Positions 30,988 through 41,889 of a DNA stretch of 64,000 nt are shown in pieces (the stretch's first letter is position 1; every line of letters starts with the position of its first letter). The notes beneath the pieces were generated by a model. That model saw only the letters and a program-made list of their open reading frames with translations. It made no database searches and had not been told where the DNA came from. Both the position numbers and the translations under genes were made by a program. Source of the DNA: Porphyra umbilicalis (taxonomy: Eukaryota; Rhodophyta; Bangiophyceae; Bangiales; Bangiaceae); contig KV918859.1 in NCBI GenBank assembly GCA_002049455.2, positions 62,001 to 126,000 on the forward strand, in the 5' to 3' direction.

Positions 30988-32115
30988 ATGTCGCTCGGCG
31001 CAATGCATTGTTTAATAGTGACGGCGGAGGAGCCGGTGGAGTACACCGGCGTGTGGTCCTCGACGGACAACACGGTGGAAGGGCTGTCTATGGGGGACGA
31101 CGGCAACGGCTTAAGCGGCTCGGCAGTGCCTGAGATGGGACAGCGGAGACGTGGCGGCGTGCACGGCCTGGGGGGTCGCCGAAAGGGAACCGGTCGCAAC
31201 ACCCTGAACAAGCTCGAGGACGGCTACGAGCGCGCCCTGGCGTTGACGCTGTCCGATTACGGGCTCGACCGCTGGATCTCCGTGTACTTCCCGGGTTCCA
31301 TCCTGCCGCACTACACGTCCGCGCTGGAGAAGTTTGTGCAAGGGGCGCGCAACGGCGCCTTTTGTAGAGAGGTGTGGCACATGGAGGCGTTTGTCGGCGC
31401 CGTCTCACGGTTCAACAAGCAGGATCAACCCAATGCGGGCAACCGGGAGGTCGCGAGCTGCTGGGTCGCATCGCGCGGCAACATTGCGTGCACGTGCATG
31501 GGGAGCACCAAGTACGAGGCCGGCTTGGAGCCCCAGGCGGCCACCGTCCCGCACGAGCGGTGCGCGCACGCTTCCGCGTTCCTGCGCGCCGTTACCACCC
31601 TCGCGGACGCTTTGGGTGAGCCGCCCCGGTCGCTGCTTATGCACTTTGGGGAGCGCTTCCACGAGGTAGGCGTGCGGTCAGCCGTGTCGGTCGGTCGCGC
31701 CAAGGCGCTGGCCGGGTGCAAGACGACATTTCTCGACGAGATCGCGGTATACGACACGGGCGGCCTGCCGGTCGCGATTGCTGTGTCTGGGACGGGGTTG
31801 CGGCGAGTGCCGGCGCCGATCAAGTGCGCGCGCAATGCGACGCTACTGCGACTCATCCCGGGCAACGTCGTGCTCCCACGTCCTGCAGACGCGGGCGCTG
31901 CGGCAGAGCGACGCTGCGCGGCGGCCGACACGCGCCCCTGCTCAGGCGGGGGACTCAAAGCCGCGATACACCTCCGTGTCGCAGCAGCCAGTATCCCATT
32001 TCAACTGCAAGCGGAGCATCCTCGTGGACGTGGATGTTTTTGATCACCCACCGCGGCAGCAGCCGTACACCATCCCGGCCCCCACGCACTGCGCCAAGTG
32101 TGGGTGTGAAGTCGA
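30988..32115 (+). pseudogene. N-terminal part of a KDZ/CxC-type transposase-like gene (SWIM-like segment)
   Basis: Open from 30850; the ATG at 30988 (MSLGAMHCLIVTAEEPVEY) looks a better start than the Pro-rich upstream one. A helical region (LNKLEDGYERALALTLSDYG) is followed by ASCWVASRGNIACTCMG and ending HERCAHASAFL, a CxC...CxH arrangement like a SWIM finger. After about 31960 the sense shifts one frame (ILVDVDVFDHPP then PTHCAKCGCEVDDVKWVR, another Cys cluster) and is lost near 32115. Read with the next entry it forms one long, degraded gene. Family assignment is by resemblance to cysteine-cluster proteins that accompany Kyakuja-Dileera-Zisupton transposases. Confidence 0.45.
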
Positions 32116-32520
32116 TGATGTTAAGTGGGTGCGTTGTTTTACTAGACACGGCGCTCCCAGGCCTGCGAAGGCGTGCGTGATATCCGGCAGGCCACCTCAG
32201 CCGCAGGGCCTTCCCAGGCACCCACAATGGCGCGGCCGACAAGGCCCGCACGGCGCCTCCCAGGGCAGCCTCCGCACCTCCGGAGGGCGCCCACAGCCTC
32301 ACACTCCAGGAGCCGCTCCCCACACAAATCTCCCCCGGAGCTCAACCCCTAATGGGTTCTCCGCTGAAAGATCTACAAACAAATACATGCAGTGTCACCA
32401 AACAAGTACAAACCTTACGACTTACGCAAGGGCCAATTGTCCCTGGGGGACTGCGGAAGTACACTTCACAGTGGGGCGGCGAGGGGCGCCGCCGACTCCA
32501 AGCCGGCGCCAGAGGGCACA
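32116..32520. other. Non-coding gap within the KDZ-like gene (intron or insertion)
   Basis: Protein sense stops after GTTAAGTGG (a GTGCGT donor follows) and resumes near 32521. The interval is Pro/Arg-rich in all frames. It may be an intron or a later insertion; the acceptor is not clear. Confidence 0.35.
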
Positions 32521-34745
32521 ATGATGGCGCACATGGGCTTTGGAACCAGGATCCTGGACGGCTACATGTGCACCAGCTGCAGGGTGTGGGTGTGTGCGGA
32601 GGAGGGCATCGTGATTATGTTGCCCGCCACGGCGGCGACGGCGTCGTTGGTCCGCCACTTTTGCCAAGATGTGTCGGTCGAGAGCGACCCCTTCACCAAG
32701 GTTTTCCGCAGCTGGTGGATCCTCGCCAAGGGGCGGTCGGCGGCCGGGGTGATGCGGTCGGTCACCGCGTCTCGGAGCCGCCGCACCGTCTCGCGGCTGA
32801 TGTCGACCGGGCTGGCGCTGATTGGCAAAGACCCGCCCGACTGGCCGCTTGACTGTGGGGACTGCTGCGACGGCAAGCGGTTTCGCGTCGTCACGGCGGA
32901 CGGGATCTGGGTCGGCAATTTGAAGCGGCTGGTCACCAACTACTACAATGCGTACAGCGAGGGGTGCGCGCCGGACAAGGAGCTGCTGCAAGTTGCCAGC
33001 CTCATCGGCAGCGAGTGGGTGCGTCGGTTTTTGCGACTCTGCCTGAATAACCCCGAGCAGACCATCGCGGTTATGGCAGACCAGCGCAAGGCGGCGCGCG
33101 TGGCGCTCGCCGTCCTCTGCCCCGCAACCGTCCCGCCGTCGTCTGTGTCGAGCACCCCTGTGTGCACCGCACCCTTCTCGGTCCGTGTCCGGGCCATGCT
33201 GTTGGAGCTGTGGGACCTTCCGACCTGCTCGGTAAGTTTGGCCAAGGAGCTGCTCGCCGCCACCACCAACCTGCGACAGTGGCTGGCGACGCCCCGTGCG
33301 GCCAACCGCAACGGGCCTGTGGCAAACCCGCCCGCCGGTGGTGCGCCCGTGCCTGCCGCCGCCGTTTCCCCTCCTGCTGTCGGTGCTGGGGATGGTGGAG
33401 GCGCCCAGGCGCAACCCGCCGTCCTGCCCCAAATTCCATTTGGAGCAGGCGTTGTCCCCGTCGTGCCAACTAAGTCGATTGACGGGTGGCTGCCACCGAC
33501 GCGGGCGCTTCCCGACAATATGGCGCAGGGGCTCCTCTGGCTGATCAACGAAATCGTGGTCGACCCCGCCGTATCGCCGCTTAAGCCGCAGCACGTGAAG
33601 CAGCTACGTCACCTCGCCACCATCCTTCGCTCGCCATCCGCAGCGGCAGACATCGGCTCCCTGACGTCAGCCGCCGCTACCGACGCGGAGGCAGTCGTCC
33701 CGCCGGAAATGAACTTCTCGGTGGTGGTGCTGCTCCAGGAGGTCACGATGCTGCTCGTGTTTTCGACGTCGGCGTGCCTCCTTGGCGCTCGGCTTCCAGT
33801 GGTGGCACGCGGCGTCACGAATAGCTTGGACGACGTCTGCGCCACCGTTGAGACGTACCAGGCCGATAGAATGCCAGAGATTGGCTCCGCGGCGGCTTCC
33901 AGGGGAGGTGGTCGGGTGTCGGCAAGACGCCCCCGGAGATGCGCGCCTTCTTCGTTTCGGTGTTCCCGCATGCGACGGAAGACCCGATGCTGACCGGCAT
34001 GCTCTTCCCTGGGCGGTTGCAGTGCCGCGCGTCGGCGTTTGCAACGCAGGAGAAGCCCGAAACGGGGACGTGCGCCAAGAACTACCAAACCGCCCGTAAG
34101 TCGTTTACCCCGGGTGCTTTTATTGTTTTCTGTGCATGCTCCCACCCGCGTGTGCTCGTCTTTGTTATTTTGGACCAACGAGAGGGCCCACCCGCGCTGC
34201 TCAACGCCATTATAACTCGCTTTTCTGTTCCCCCAGAGTACATTGTGTATGATTTTGGATGCGGAGCGTCGCGAAGCGTGATGAGCAAGCTGCCCTTGGT
34301 GCTGGCTGCCTCCACTATAACCAGCGACCAGTTCCATATTGTCAATAATGTTTGTAGTGTTGCTTTTGACCCCCGCTCGTTTGCGACGTTGACGAAGGCA
34401 AACACTGTCGCACATGAGCAGCGGAACAGGGCTATCAAGCTCTTGGCCCGTGTGCTCCGAGCGAGTGGGCAGAGCGATTACACCCGTGTGCTTTCCTACC
34501 ATATGTTGGTGCACAATGTCCGAGCGCACGCCCGGTCGGCTGCCATGGCAGCTTTGCCAGACGTGTATGACTTCGGCCGCATATATTTTTCGAGGGAGGC
34601 GTGTCTCTGTGGGTGTGGGCATGTGAAAGCTGATTCCTTTGGAGAGGAGCTGGCTGTCTCGTCCTCGGAGGATGAGGAGGATGTGCCAGTGTTGGGCTCC
34701 TCGGCCTCCTCGAGTGACGAGGGGGACAGCGAAAAAGTTATATGA
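32521..34745 (+). pseudogene. KDZ/CxC-type transposase-like protein, central and C-terminal parts
   Basis: Open from 32521 (MMAHMGFGTRILDGYMC) to 33993 in one frame and from about 33900 to 34745 in the next, so one indel near a GGGGAGGTGGTCGGG stretch (33900-33925) is needed. The first part has CTSCRVWVC and DCGDCCDGKRFRVVTADGIW, the Cys-cluster plus ADG-x-G signature I associate with CxC proteins linked to KDZ transposases. The second part has CAKNYQTARKSFTPGAFIVF, PPEYIVYDFGCGASR, SDQFHIVNNVC and NTVAHEQRNRAIK, an ordered motif series of that family's C-terminal domain. It ends in an acidic Ser-rich tail. Function as a transposase is inferred from the family; the catalytic residues are not assigned. 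Confidence 0.5.
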
Positions 34746-35015
34746 AGTTGCTATACCTTACTCGACCGCGTCGGGCCTCCAAAAACACCACAGTGGTGGA
34801 CGTATCCAGTGCGTGGCAAATCAGTGAGTAGCGACGCCCAAGGGGACGGGCGACGCAACAGGACAGCGGGGGTGCCGCTGAGGCCGAGGTGTGAGTGGGT
34901 GAGAGGGGAGCTCACCTCCGCTCATTCGAGTGGAGGGGCGGACAACCACCACCGCGGAGGCCATCTGCCGCGACGGACACAGCCAGGAGGCCGCAGGGAG
35001 CTCTGTGCGGGCGCC
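34746..35015. other. Short intergenic interval before the helicase gene
   Basis: Ser/Gly/Arg-rich frames only. A Walker A (P-loop) motif expected just upstream of the helicase segments was not found here in clean form. Confidence 0.3.
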
Positions 35016-37039
35016 AGAGGGTGGCACCAGTGCTGGCCGCGGCGCGCTCAAAAGCCGGCAGCACTGCTCGTTTCCACTGTCGGTGCGGTAGCGGCCTGTG
35101 TGGGCGGGGATGATGAAATACATTCGCGCGTAGGGTGTAGTGGCCGCCTCTCAATCCCTGGAGCCTCTGTGGGGAGCGCCGGGGGGCGCAGAGTGTGACG
35201 ACGGAGGCGGCGGTGGAGGCCGAGGCATGTACCGTCGCTGTGAGGGGCTGGTGGCGTCTGTTGTCATGCTCCGTGTTTCCCTCGTGGCTGCGACTGTGGT
35301 AGCCGGCCGCGGCGACGCTGGCGGATGGCCAGATACGTCTCCTGTCGGGTGACTGCTGAGAAGAAATACTGGAAGTGGCTCCCCGGTAGCCCGTCAACAT
35401 CCTGCAAAGAGCCTGCCACCACGCACTGCCACGGCGGACGCCGCGTCGCTGGCAGCGGCGGTGGTGGCCAGCCCCGCGGCAGACAAGCATCCCTGTCCGA
35501 GTGCAGCCACGTGCTGGCGTGGGCGGGCTCAGCCGCACAGCTGGTGGAGCGTGTGACGGTGTCCTCTGTGCTGCGCACGACGGTGGGTGACCCGTCTAAA
35601 GAGACGATCCTGTGGCGGAATTTGGGGAACCCGGCGGCGCGCGACGAGTTGCGGGCCGTGCGGTTGGTTGTGATTGATGAAGCCCCCACCATCCAGGGGC
35701 GGTGAATGGACCGCCTGGAGTTCGTGCTGCGCAAAGTCGCCCTGTCGCCTGCCCTAGAGGATTTGACCTTCGGTGGTCGCCGTGTTCTTGGTACGTCGCG
35801 TGTCCTTCCCTCCTGCATTGTGGCGTCGTGCTGGTGCCATTTTGTTCCCGCTCGTCACTGGTTTCTGACTGTTATCACGCCTGTGGCTTTTGCTTCCTCC
35901 GTGATTTTTACTTGGGGTTGGTTCTGCAGCCGCTGGGGACCCGTTGCAGCTCCCTGCTTTCGGGGTGACCGGCAACTCGGCGGAGGTGTGTGCCTACCAG
36001 ACGCGGTCGTGGTACGACACTTTTATCTCCCACTTCGGCGTGGCCGTGCAGCTGTCGACCCCGCACCGCCAAAGCTCGGGCGACCGGCTCTACCCTTTCC
36101 TGATGCAGCTGCGCGTCGGCGCGCCCACAGATCATGACATCAACCTGCTCAACTCGACATGGGGGGGGGCGGACGACGACGCGTGGCCTAACCACTAACA
36201 CCTGCGCGACAAGAACTGTGACCTCAACACCGTCAACGATCGGCGCCTCGCCAAGCTGCCGGGCGAGCCTGTGACATTCATATGTGTCGACACCGTCAAC
36301 GTGGATCACCCAGACCGTCAGGCCTCAGTGTATGCCCAGCTGCAAAAGCTCGCCCGCGGCGTGTTGCAGATCAGGCCCGGGGCGAAGGTGGTTCTGACGC
36401 GTTCGGTGGGTGAGGTGATGACGGGGGCTCGAGGGCGCGTGATCGGGGCGAGTTCTGATTCTGTGCATTGTTTGCAGGGGTTGTCAGGATAAATATCCGA
36501 TATCCGGGGCTACTGTAATTACAAACAAAACGACTACATCCGACATCATATTGCCCGAGCAGCTCGGGATATTGACATTGTGGCGTTCAGGGCATCCCAT
36601 AGGTGGTCTTTTTTTCTTCAATGGACAATCATGGACGAATATTCTGCGACATATTCTGGATCATATCCGTATTCTGGCCGGGATACGGCCAAAAACCCGT
36701 ATTCTGACAACCCCTGATTGTTTGTTCGTTGGACATATGGAGGTTATGGAGGTGGGGGTGGCGGAGTTTGCGGTGAAGGATGCCGTGGAGGAGATTCTGG
36801 GGCAGCGTGTTCAGGTACCCCTGCTTCTAGCTTGGGCCATGACCATCACTCGTGCCCAGGGCATGACTTTGCCGGCTGTGGCCATCGATTTTGATTGCAC
36901 GACGTGGTCGCCTGACTGTATCGTGTACTCGGGGTGCTCCCATTGTGTTTCTTTCTTTAGTTTACGTGTGCGGGGGCTGACGCGAGATCACGTGCGGGCC
37001 AGCCCACACGATTTGCAGTACTACCAAGAGCTGGAGTGA
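35016..37039 (+). pseudogene. PIF1-family DNA helicase, interrupted by a MITE and two stops
   Basis: PIF1 helicases are 5'-to-3' DNA helicases, carried by hosts and several element types. Motif Ia-like ALLVSTVGAVAACVGG then EIHSRVG lies at about 35060-35140. Walker B VVIDEAPTIQG is at about 35670-35700. After a phase-1 intron (35791-35929, GTACGT donor, TTCTGCAG acceptor) comes motif III GDPLQLPAF, then STPHRQS. Further on are LPGEPVTF, GAKVVLTRSVGE and ARGRVIG, and after the MITE the PLLLAWAMTITRAQGMTL box. TGA at 35703-35705 and TAA at 36196-36198 interrupt the frame; CGA and CAA would restore sense. The P-loop was not found, so the 5' end is degraded or split by unseen introns. No Rep nuclease domain accompanies it, so I do not call a Helitron. 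Confidence 0.6.
36475..36716. mobile_element. 242-bp hAT-like MITE with 8-bp target-site duplication
   Basis: Ends CAGGGGTTGTCAG and CTGACAACCCCTG form a perfect 13-bp terminal inverted repeat, extending imperfectly inward. Immediate flanks are both ATTGTTTG (36467-36474 and 36717-36724), an 8-bp duplication as made by hAT transposases. CAGGG at the tip is also hAT-like. It is AT-richer than its host. Removing the element and one flank copy places the helicase codons on the two sides in one frame, so it inserted into a then-coding sequence. Confidence 0.9.
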
Positions 37040-37089
37040 GACAGTATAAACAAAGGAGTGCGTTATTATTCTTCTACAGGAGCCATGTA

Positions 37090-38098
37090 CTAGAACATCC
37101 ACAAAACCACTTTCCGAGACAAGGGGGCGTCTGGCTCACATGCGCCAATATCTCGCATCCTGTCTGGAATGACAAGGTCGGCGAAGTGCTCTCCCACACT
37201 GTGCTTGAAGTAGTTGGACTGTTAGAGAAGGTTGGAAAAGGGATACCACGTCAACACGTGCCCCGGGTCGAGGCGCACCGCAAAAATCTCGGCCGTCAGC
37301 GCCCCGGTCAGCACCTGTTGCCATGGTGTTGGGGCGGCGGGGTCCCGCGGCGGCTCCCCGATGCGATGCTCGGCGGGGAACACATATGGGCGGGCTCGGC
37401 GCCAAACAACGGCTGTGCCAAGTCGCTGTGCCCCTTGCAAGTGCGGGAGACGGTCCCACATAGCAACAAGAGGTCTGCAAAGAAGCAAGGAAAAGCCGAA
37501 AAGTGGGGTAAGTGAGTGAGCGCAACGATATAAAAAAACACGAAGTCACCGCCACGGCTGACAGAAATCCCGCTGAGCAGCAAGCGCCGTGCACGTACCC
37601 AACCCAAGACACATTCCACACCAAAGGATGCTCGCAAACAGCCAGTAAAGTTGGACCTGTGCCGGGGGGAGGTGGGGTGGTGCCGCTCTCCACCTCTACG
37701 TACGGGTAGATGCAGCTGCGGTGCCCCTCAACGACAGACATCTCGTTGACGAATAAAAAAGAGGCGTCAAGGCGGCGGCCACCCACTATTGCTGCCATAG
37801 GATCACAGCGGCCGTGAGCAACCACGCCAAGCTGCGGCAAAACGAGCGCACATATGGAGGTTGACGACAAAACGGGCACGTCGCACCAGATGGAGCGAGC
37901 TGACGCTGCGGCGGCCGCAACCGCCTCGCCAGCAGAGCATGTTGTTGAGAGAGCGTGGGTGCGGGGGGGGACTGAGGGATGACCGCCCGTGGCGTCGTTG
38001 GAGGCGACGCCCGTCGTGTCGGCTAGGGTTGAATTGCGGAGGTCACGGGCCGGTCCATCGCCGCCGGCAGGGGGGGGGGGGGGCAGGGGGGGGGGTTG
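37090..38098 (-). pseudogene. Unknown two-exon gene convergent with the helicase
   Basis: Not recognised. The upstream exon (at least 38098-37599) and the downstream exon (from 37474) join across a 124-bp phase-2 intron (37475-37598; GTACGT donor, pyrimidine-rich TTGCTTCTTTGCAG acceptor). Visible segments are IWCDVPVLSSTSICALVLPQ, RRLDASFLFVNEMSVVEGH, PLVAMWDRLPHLQGAQRLG and WQQVLTGALTAEIFAVRLDP. A TAA at 37222-37224 interrupts the frame. Sense continues (SNYFKHSVGEHFADLVIPDR) to a TAG at 37090, so CAA to TAA is likely. The 5' end is lost at the copia LTR boundary. Its tail-to-tail position, 50 bases from the helicase stop, suggests it belongs to the same element. Confidence 0.45.
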
Positions 38099-38514
38099 TG
38101 TTGAAACGCAGTGGGGATAGGGGTTGGGGGACCACGGTGAAGTGGCTGAGTGGCTTGAGCTTGTGTGTGTGTGTGCGAACGTGCTTTGTTCGTTGTCCTC
38201 AGGTTCCCCGCCTCTCCCAACCGAGAGCACCTCTCAAATAGTCCCCACCGGCACAAGTGCTCCCCCTCCGGCGCCCACAGCGACGCCCACGCCCTCGCAC
38301 TAAATCGAATCACTCACTAAATCAAAAGCCACTAGAGCAAAGCGAAGATCAAATCCAAAACACGCCGAAAGTAACGCCCCAAGATGACCCAACACAAATG
38401 TGTGCAACTTGACCACGTCTTGCAAATGTACCATCTGCGGTACCATAGGGGTTACCGACCATCATCCATCCGCGAACCGCCAGTGGAGTCGGCGACGAGC
38501 ATCACAGTCCAACA
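38099..38514 (-). repeat. Probable 3' LTR of the copia element
   Basis: On the minus strand it starts TGTTGGACTGTG directly after an AAGGAGGAG polypurine tract (38515-38523). A matching end TTTCAACA occurs at 38099, giving TGTTG...CAACA termini and 416 bp. A TTTAGTGAGTG/TATTTGAGAGG stretch could hold the core promoter. There is no second copy in the window, so the boundary at 38099 is inferred. Confidence 0.5.
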
Positions 38515-38549
38515 CTCCTCCTTGGTTGTTGCCGCGGCGGTTCTTGTAT

Positions 38550-41477
38550 TCAGCAAAGCCCCATGGCCTCGACATGCTTGTCGTTCTTGGTCTTGCCGAG
38601 CTCCTTCGTCATCGGGTCCGCCACCACGTCGTCCGTTGCACAATGCTCCAGTGTCACCTTGTCCGTCGTGATGGCCTCGCGCACGAAGTGGTAGCGAATG
38701 TCGATGTGCTTCGTGCGCTTGTGCTCGACGGGGTTCTTGGAGAAGTCAATGCACCCGCTGTTGTCGACCTTGATGTTGATCGGCCCGCCCGAGATCGCTG
38801 TCCGCAGCCCTTGAGATGCCACGCTTTGCACGAGCTTGTTCAGCCAAACAGCTTCCCTGCTGGCTTCACATAGAGCCATGTACTCGGCCTCCATCGTCGA
38901 CAGCGCCACTGTCTTCTGCAACTGAGAACCCCAGCTGACGGCTGCTCCGCCAAAGATGAAGGTGAAGCCCGTCGTAGAACGTCGCGTCTCGTGGTCACCC
39001 GCCCAGTCGGAATCACTAAAGCCTTGTAGAACACAGGAAGAGTTCTTATCGAAGACCAGCCCCTTGTCCATCGAACCCTTGACATACCGTAGAACGCGCT
39101 TGATCGCCGCCCAATGCTCCTTGCCGTAGCACGAGACAAACAGACTCAGCTTCCTGATGGCGAAGGCGAGGTCAGAACGCGTCCCGACCATCAGGTACAT
39201 TAGACTGCCGATGGCTTCGCGGTAGGGCAGCGCGTCGTCGCTCTCGTCGGCCTTGTTCAGCTGCAGGCCCACCTCCAGCGGCGTTCCGATCGGGTTGCAC
39301 TCCGCCATCCCAAACTTCTCCAGCACTTGCGCCGCGTACTTGCCCTGCAACAGCTTGAGGGTGCCCAACGCCTTGTCACGCCAAGTCTCTGGCCCGAGGA
39401 TGACCTTCGCCTCGCCCAGGTCCTTCATCTCAAAACGCTTGTGCAGAGCGTCCTTAATCTTGTAGATCGCCGCCAGGCTGGATGCCACCAAAAGAAGATC
39501 GTCGACGTACACCAGGACGATGATGATTTCGCCGTCATCCATAAGGAGGTAGAGGCATGCATCCGGGTCGATGTTATCGAACCCCTGTGACTTGAGGATG
39601 TCGTCGAGCTTGGCGTACCACATCTTGGGGGCTTGCTTCAGCCCATACAGCGCTTGGAGGAGACGACACAATTTGTCAGGATACGTAGGATCGACATAGC
39701 CGTCTGGCTGCTCTATGTAGACCTCCTCGTCAAGGTCTCCGTTGAGGAAGGCCGTCTTGACGTCCATCTCATATAGCTCCAACCCGTTCGCCGCCGTCAT
39801 CGCCAGGATGCATGTGATGGTAGTGAACTTGGCCACCGGCGCGAACGTCTCGTTGAAGTCGAGCCCCTTGATCTGCCGGTTCCCCATGAAGCACAGGCGC
39901 TCCTTGTGCCGCGTCGTGTTGTTCCCGTTCTTGTCAACCTCGTTCTTGACCTTGTAAACGCACTTGCCCTTCAGCACGCGTCGACTGACCGGGCCATCCG
40001 TCAAGCGCCAATTCTTGTTTTTTCGGATGGCCTCCATCTCCTCGTCCACGGCAATCTGCCACTTAGCCGATTCTTGCCCTTGAACGGCTTGCACGTACGT
40101 CGTGGGCGCCTCGTGAGCAACCAGGCTCACCGGGCGCCAGTACTCGACAGGGGGTCGCCGCGCTCTGTCTCTACGACGCAGCGTGTCTTGAGAGCCCCCA
40201 CAACCTTGATTATCGTCCGCGGACTTGTCAGATCCATCGTCTTGCTTGTCATCCTTGTCGTCATTGTCAGCATCTACGGCTTCGCCGTCGCTTGCAGAAC
40301 GCAAGCCCGTCTCGACTTCGACGTTTTCGCCTCCGGGAAGCTCCTCTGCAACTTCTGCAACCTCGCTGACGTTCATCTCGGCGAACAAGACGCTTCGTGC
40401 CTTGACGACCTTGCCGTCGTCGAGGATGACCTTGTACGCATTGCGGCCGTCGGGATAGCCTAAGAAGACGCCCTTGGCCGCCTTGTCGCCAAACTTGCCG
40501 TCGATGTGACTCTTGTGCAGCACCACCCAGCATGTCGACCCAAACACCCGCATGTGGCTTACGTTGGACTTATTCCCGGTCCACAGCTCAAAAGGCGTCT
40601 TGCCGACGGGAAGCGCCCGGATGGTGACGCGGTTCTTGATGTAGACCGCCGTCTTGATGGCATCCGCCCAAAGATCCTGATCGACGTCCTTGTGTCGCAT
40701 CATGGTGCGAGCCATCTCCACGAGAACTCGGTTGATCCGCTCAGCAACTCCGTTCTGCTGCGGCGTGTCGGGCACCGTGGTCTGGTGCGTCGTGCCGTTC
40801 TCATCGTGGAGAGCCTTGAATGCGTTGGACACATACTCGCCGCCATTGTCGGAGCGCAGGATCTTGATCTTGGTTCCCGTGTGCAGCTGGGCCTTCGTCA
40901 GCCAATTCTTGTACTCAGAGAGCAGATCGCTCTTCTTCTGCAGGAAGACCACGTCTGTCCAGCGGGAGAAGTCGTCGGTGACGGTGCCGAAATAGAGCGC
41001 ACCGCCACGCGACGGCTCTGACATTGGCCCGCCCAGGTCCGAGTGCACGAGCTGCAGGCGTTTGCTGACTCGACCTCCTCCTGCACTAGGCATAGGCGTC
41101 ATAGCCGCCTTCCCATACACGCACGGCTCGCAGACGTCCTTGACCGCCATGGAGGAGCACTTGAGTCCGTCAACGTCCTTGTTCTTGATCACCCGCCTGA
41201 CGCCAGCCACGTTGACGTGCCCAAGGAGCTCATTCCAGAGCTGAAGAGAGGCCACCGCAGCAATATCCGACAGTGGGGCCATGTCCAGGTGGTAGAGCCC
41301 GCTCTTCCGCGTGTCGCACGCAACGACCTTGTCGCTAATCTTAATGATCGTCTTACCGCCCTTGAATGACACTTCCGCACCACGCTCCTCCATCATGCCG
41401 ACCGACATGAGCCACCCCTGGATAAGAACGAGACAGCTTTGCACTGCCAGGAAGGGCGATTTTGCCATCTTCTGCAC
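38550..41477 (-). CDS. Ty1/copia polyprotein, 5'-truncated (integrase, RT, RNase H)
   Basis: An uninterrupted 975-codon frame. Order on the protein: a remnant of the protease-integrase linker (VSFKGGKTIIKISDKVVACD), the integrase zinc-binding part (LLGHVNVAGVRRV, CEPCVYGKA), the integrase core with Asp in LVHSDLGGPM, Asp in LRSDNGGEYVS and Glu in NGVAERINRVL, then reverse transcriptase (ALYGLKQAPKMWY, with YVDDLLLVAS at about residue 657), and RNase H (SDWAGDHETRRSTTGF at about 820, MEAEYMALCEA). The order integrase before RT defines copia. Gag and the protease active site are absent upstream of 41477 and no 5' LTR is present, so the element is truncated, yet the remaining frame has no stop or shift. 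Truncation was therefore recent, or a conserved function or assembly collapse is involved. Confidence 0.9.
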   Translation of the reverse strand: MQKMAKSPFLAVQSCLVLIQGWLMSVGMMEERGAEVSFKGGKTIIKISDKVVACDTRKSGLYHLDMAPLSDIAAVASLQLWNELLGHVNVAGVRRVIKNKDVDGLKCSSMAVKDVCEPCVYGKAAMTPMPSAGGGRVSKRLQLVHSDLGGPMSEPSRGGALYFGTVTDDFSRWTDVVFLQKKSDLLSEYKNWLTKAQLHTGTKIKILRSDNGGEYVSNAFKALHDENGTTHQTTVPDTPQQNGVAERINRVLVEMARTMMRHKDVDQDLWADAIKTAVYIKNRVTIRALPVGKTPFELWTGNKSNVSHMRVFGSTCWVVLHKSHIDGKFGDKAAKGVFLGYPDGRNAYKVILDDGKVVKARSVLFAEMNVSEVAEVAEELPGGENVEVETGLRSASDGEAVDADNDDKDDKQDDGSDKSADDNQGCGGSQDTLRRRDRARRPPVEYWRPVSLVAHEAPTTYVQAVQGQESAKWQIAVDEEMEAIRKNKNWRLTDGPVSRRVLKGKCVYKVKNEVDKNGNNTTRHKERLCFMGNRQIKGLDFNETFAPVAKFTTITCILAMTAANGLELYEMDVKTAFLNGDLDEEVYIEQPDGYVDPTYPDKLCRLLQALYGLKQAPKMWYAKLDDILKSQGFDNIDPDACLYLLMDDGEIIIVLVYVDDLLLVASSLAAIYKIKDALHKRFEMKDLGEAKVILGPETWRDKALGTLKLLQGKYAAQVLEKFGMAECNPIGTPLEVGLQLNKADESDDALPYREAIGSLMYLMVGTRSDLAFAIRKLSLFVSCYGKEHWAAIKRVLRYVKGSMDKGLVFDKNSSCVLQGFSDSDWAGDHETRRSTTGFTFIFGGAAVSWGSQLQKTVALSTMEAEYMALCEASREAVWLNKLVQSVASQGLRTAISGGPINIKVDNSGCIDFSKNPVEHKRTKHIDIRYHFVREAITTDKVTLEHCATDDVVADPMTKELGKTKNDKHVEAMGLC

Positions 41478-41889
41478 GAAAAAAGAGGGCTACTTAGGAG
41501 TCTGTCAGGCGACGAAAAGGGTGGACAGCACTGGAGAAAGACTGTAATTGGAAAGGATTCCTCCGCATACTTTTGGCCACGAGGTGTCTTTGACAGGTCT
41601 CACGACATGTTTTGACCCAAAAACGTGTGATTCGATTGCACAGCACAGAGCTGCCGGTCCTGTATCCCTTTTTTGCCGCCGACGGCCGCCCCGCGCGCGG
41701 ACCGACGCGGCACCCCACGCCAGCCGCCCCCGCGGTCCGCGGGCGTCATGGAACGACCGCCCGCCCCCGCGCCCACCCTCGTCTTTTTCCCGCCGCCCGT
41801 CTAGCCGGGCGCCGGCGGCGGCGCCGCCGCGGCCCGGCGGCGGGGGCGCCCGCGCGCGCCCGCCGCCCCCGCGGGCGGCCACGGCGGCC
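41478..41889. other. Junction region between copia fragment and the GC-rich gene
   Basis: No gene seen. GC content rises sharply from about 41680. The 5' untranslated region or promoter of the next gene should lie here; no TATA motif is clear. Confidence 0.35.

Noticed and set aside
29847-31015. Pro/Ala-rich frames over the 160-bp repeats
   Set aside because: Compositional; several phases and both strands are equally open.
35016-37039. Helitron
   Set aside because: The helicase is PIF1-type, but no Rep/HUH nuclease motif and no TC...CTRR hairpin end were seen nearby, and the adjacent gene is KDZ/CxC-like.
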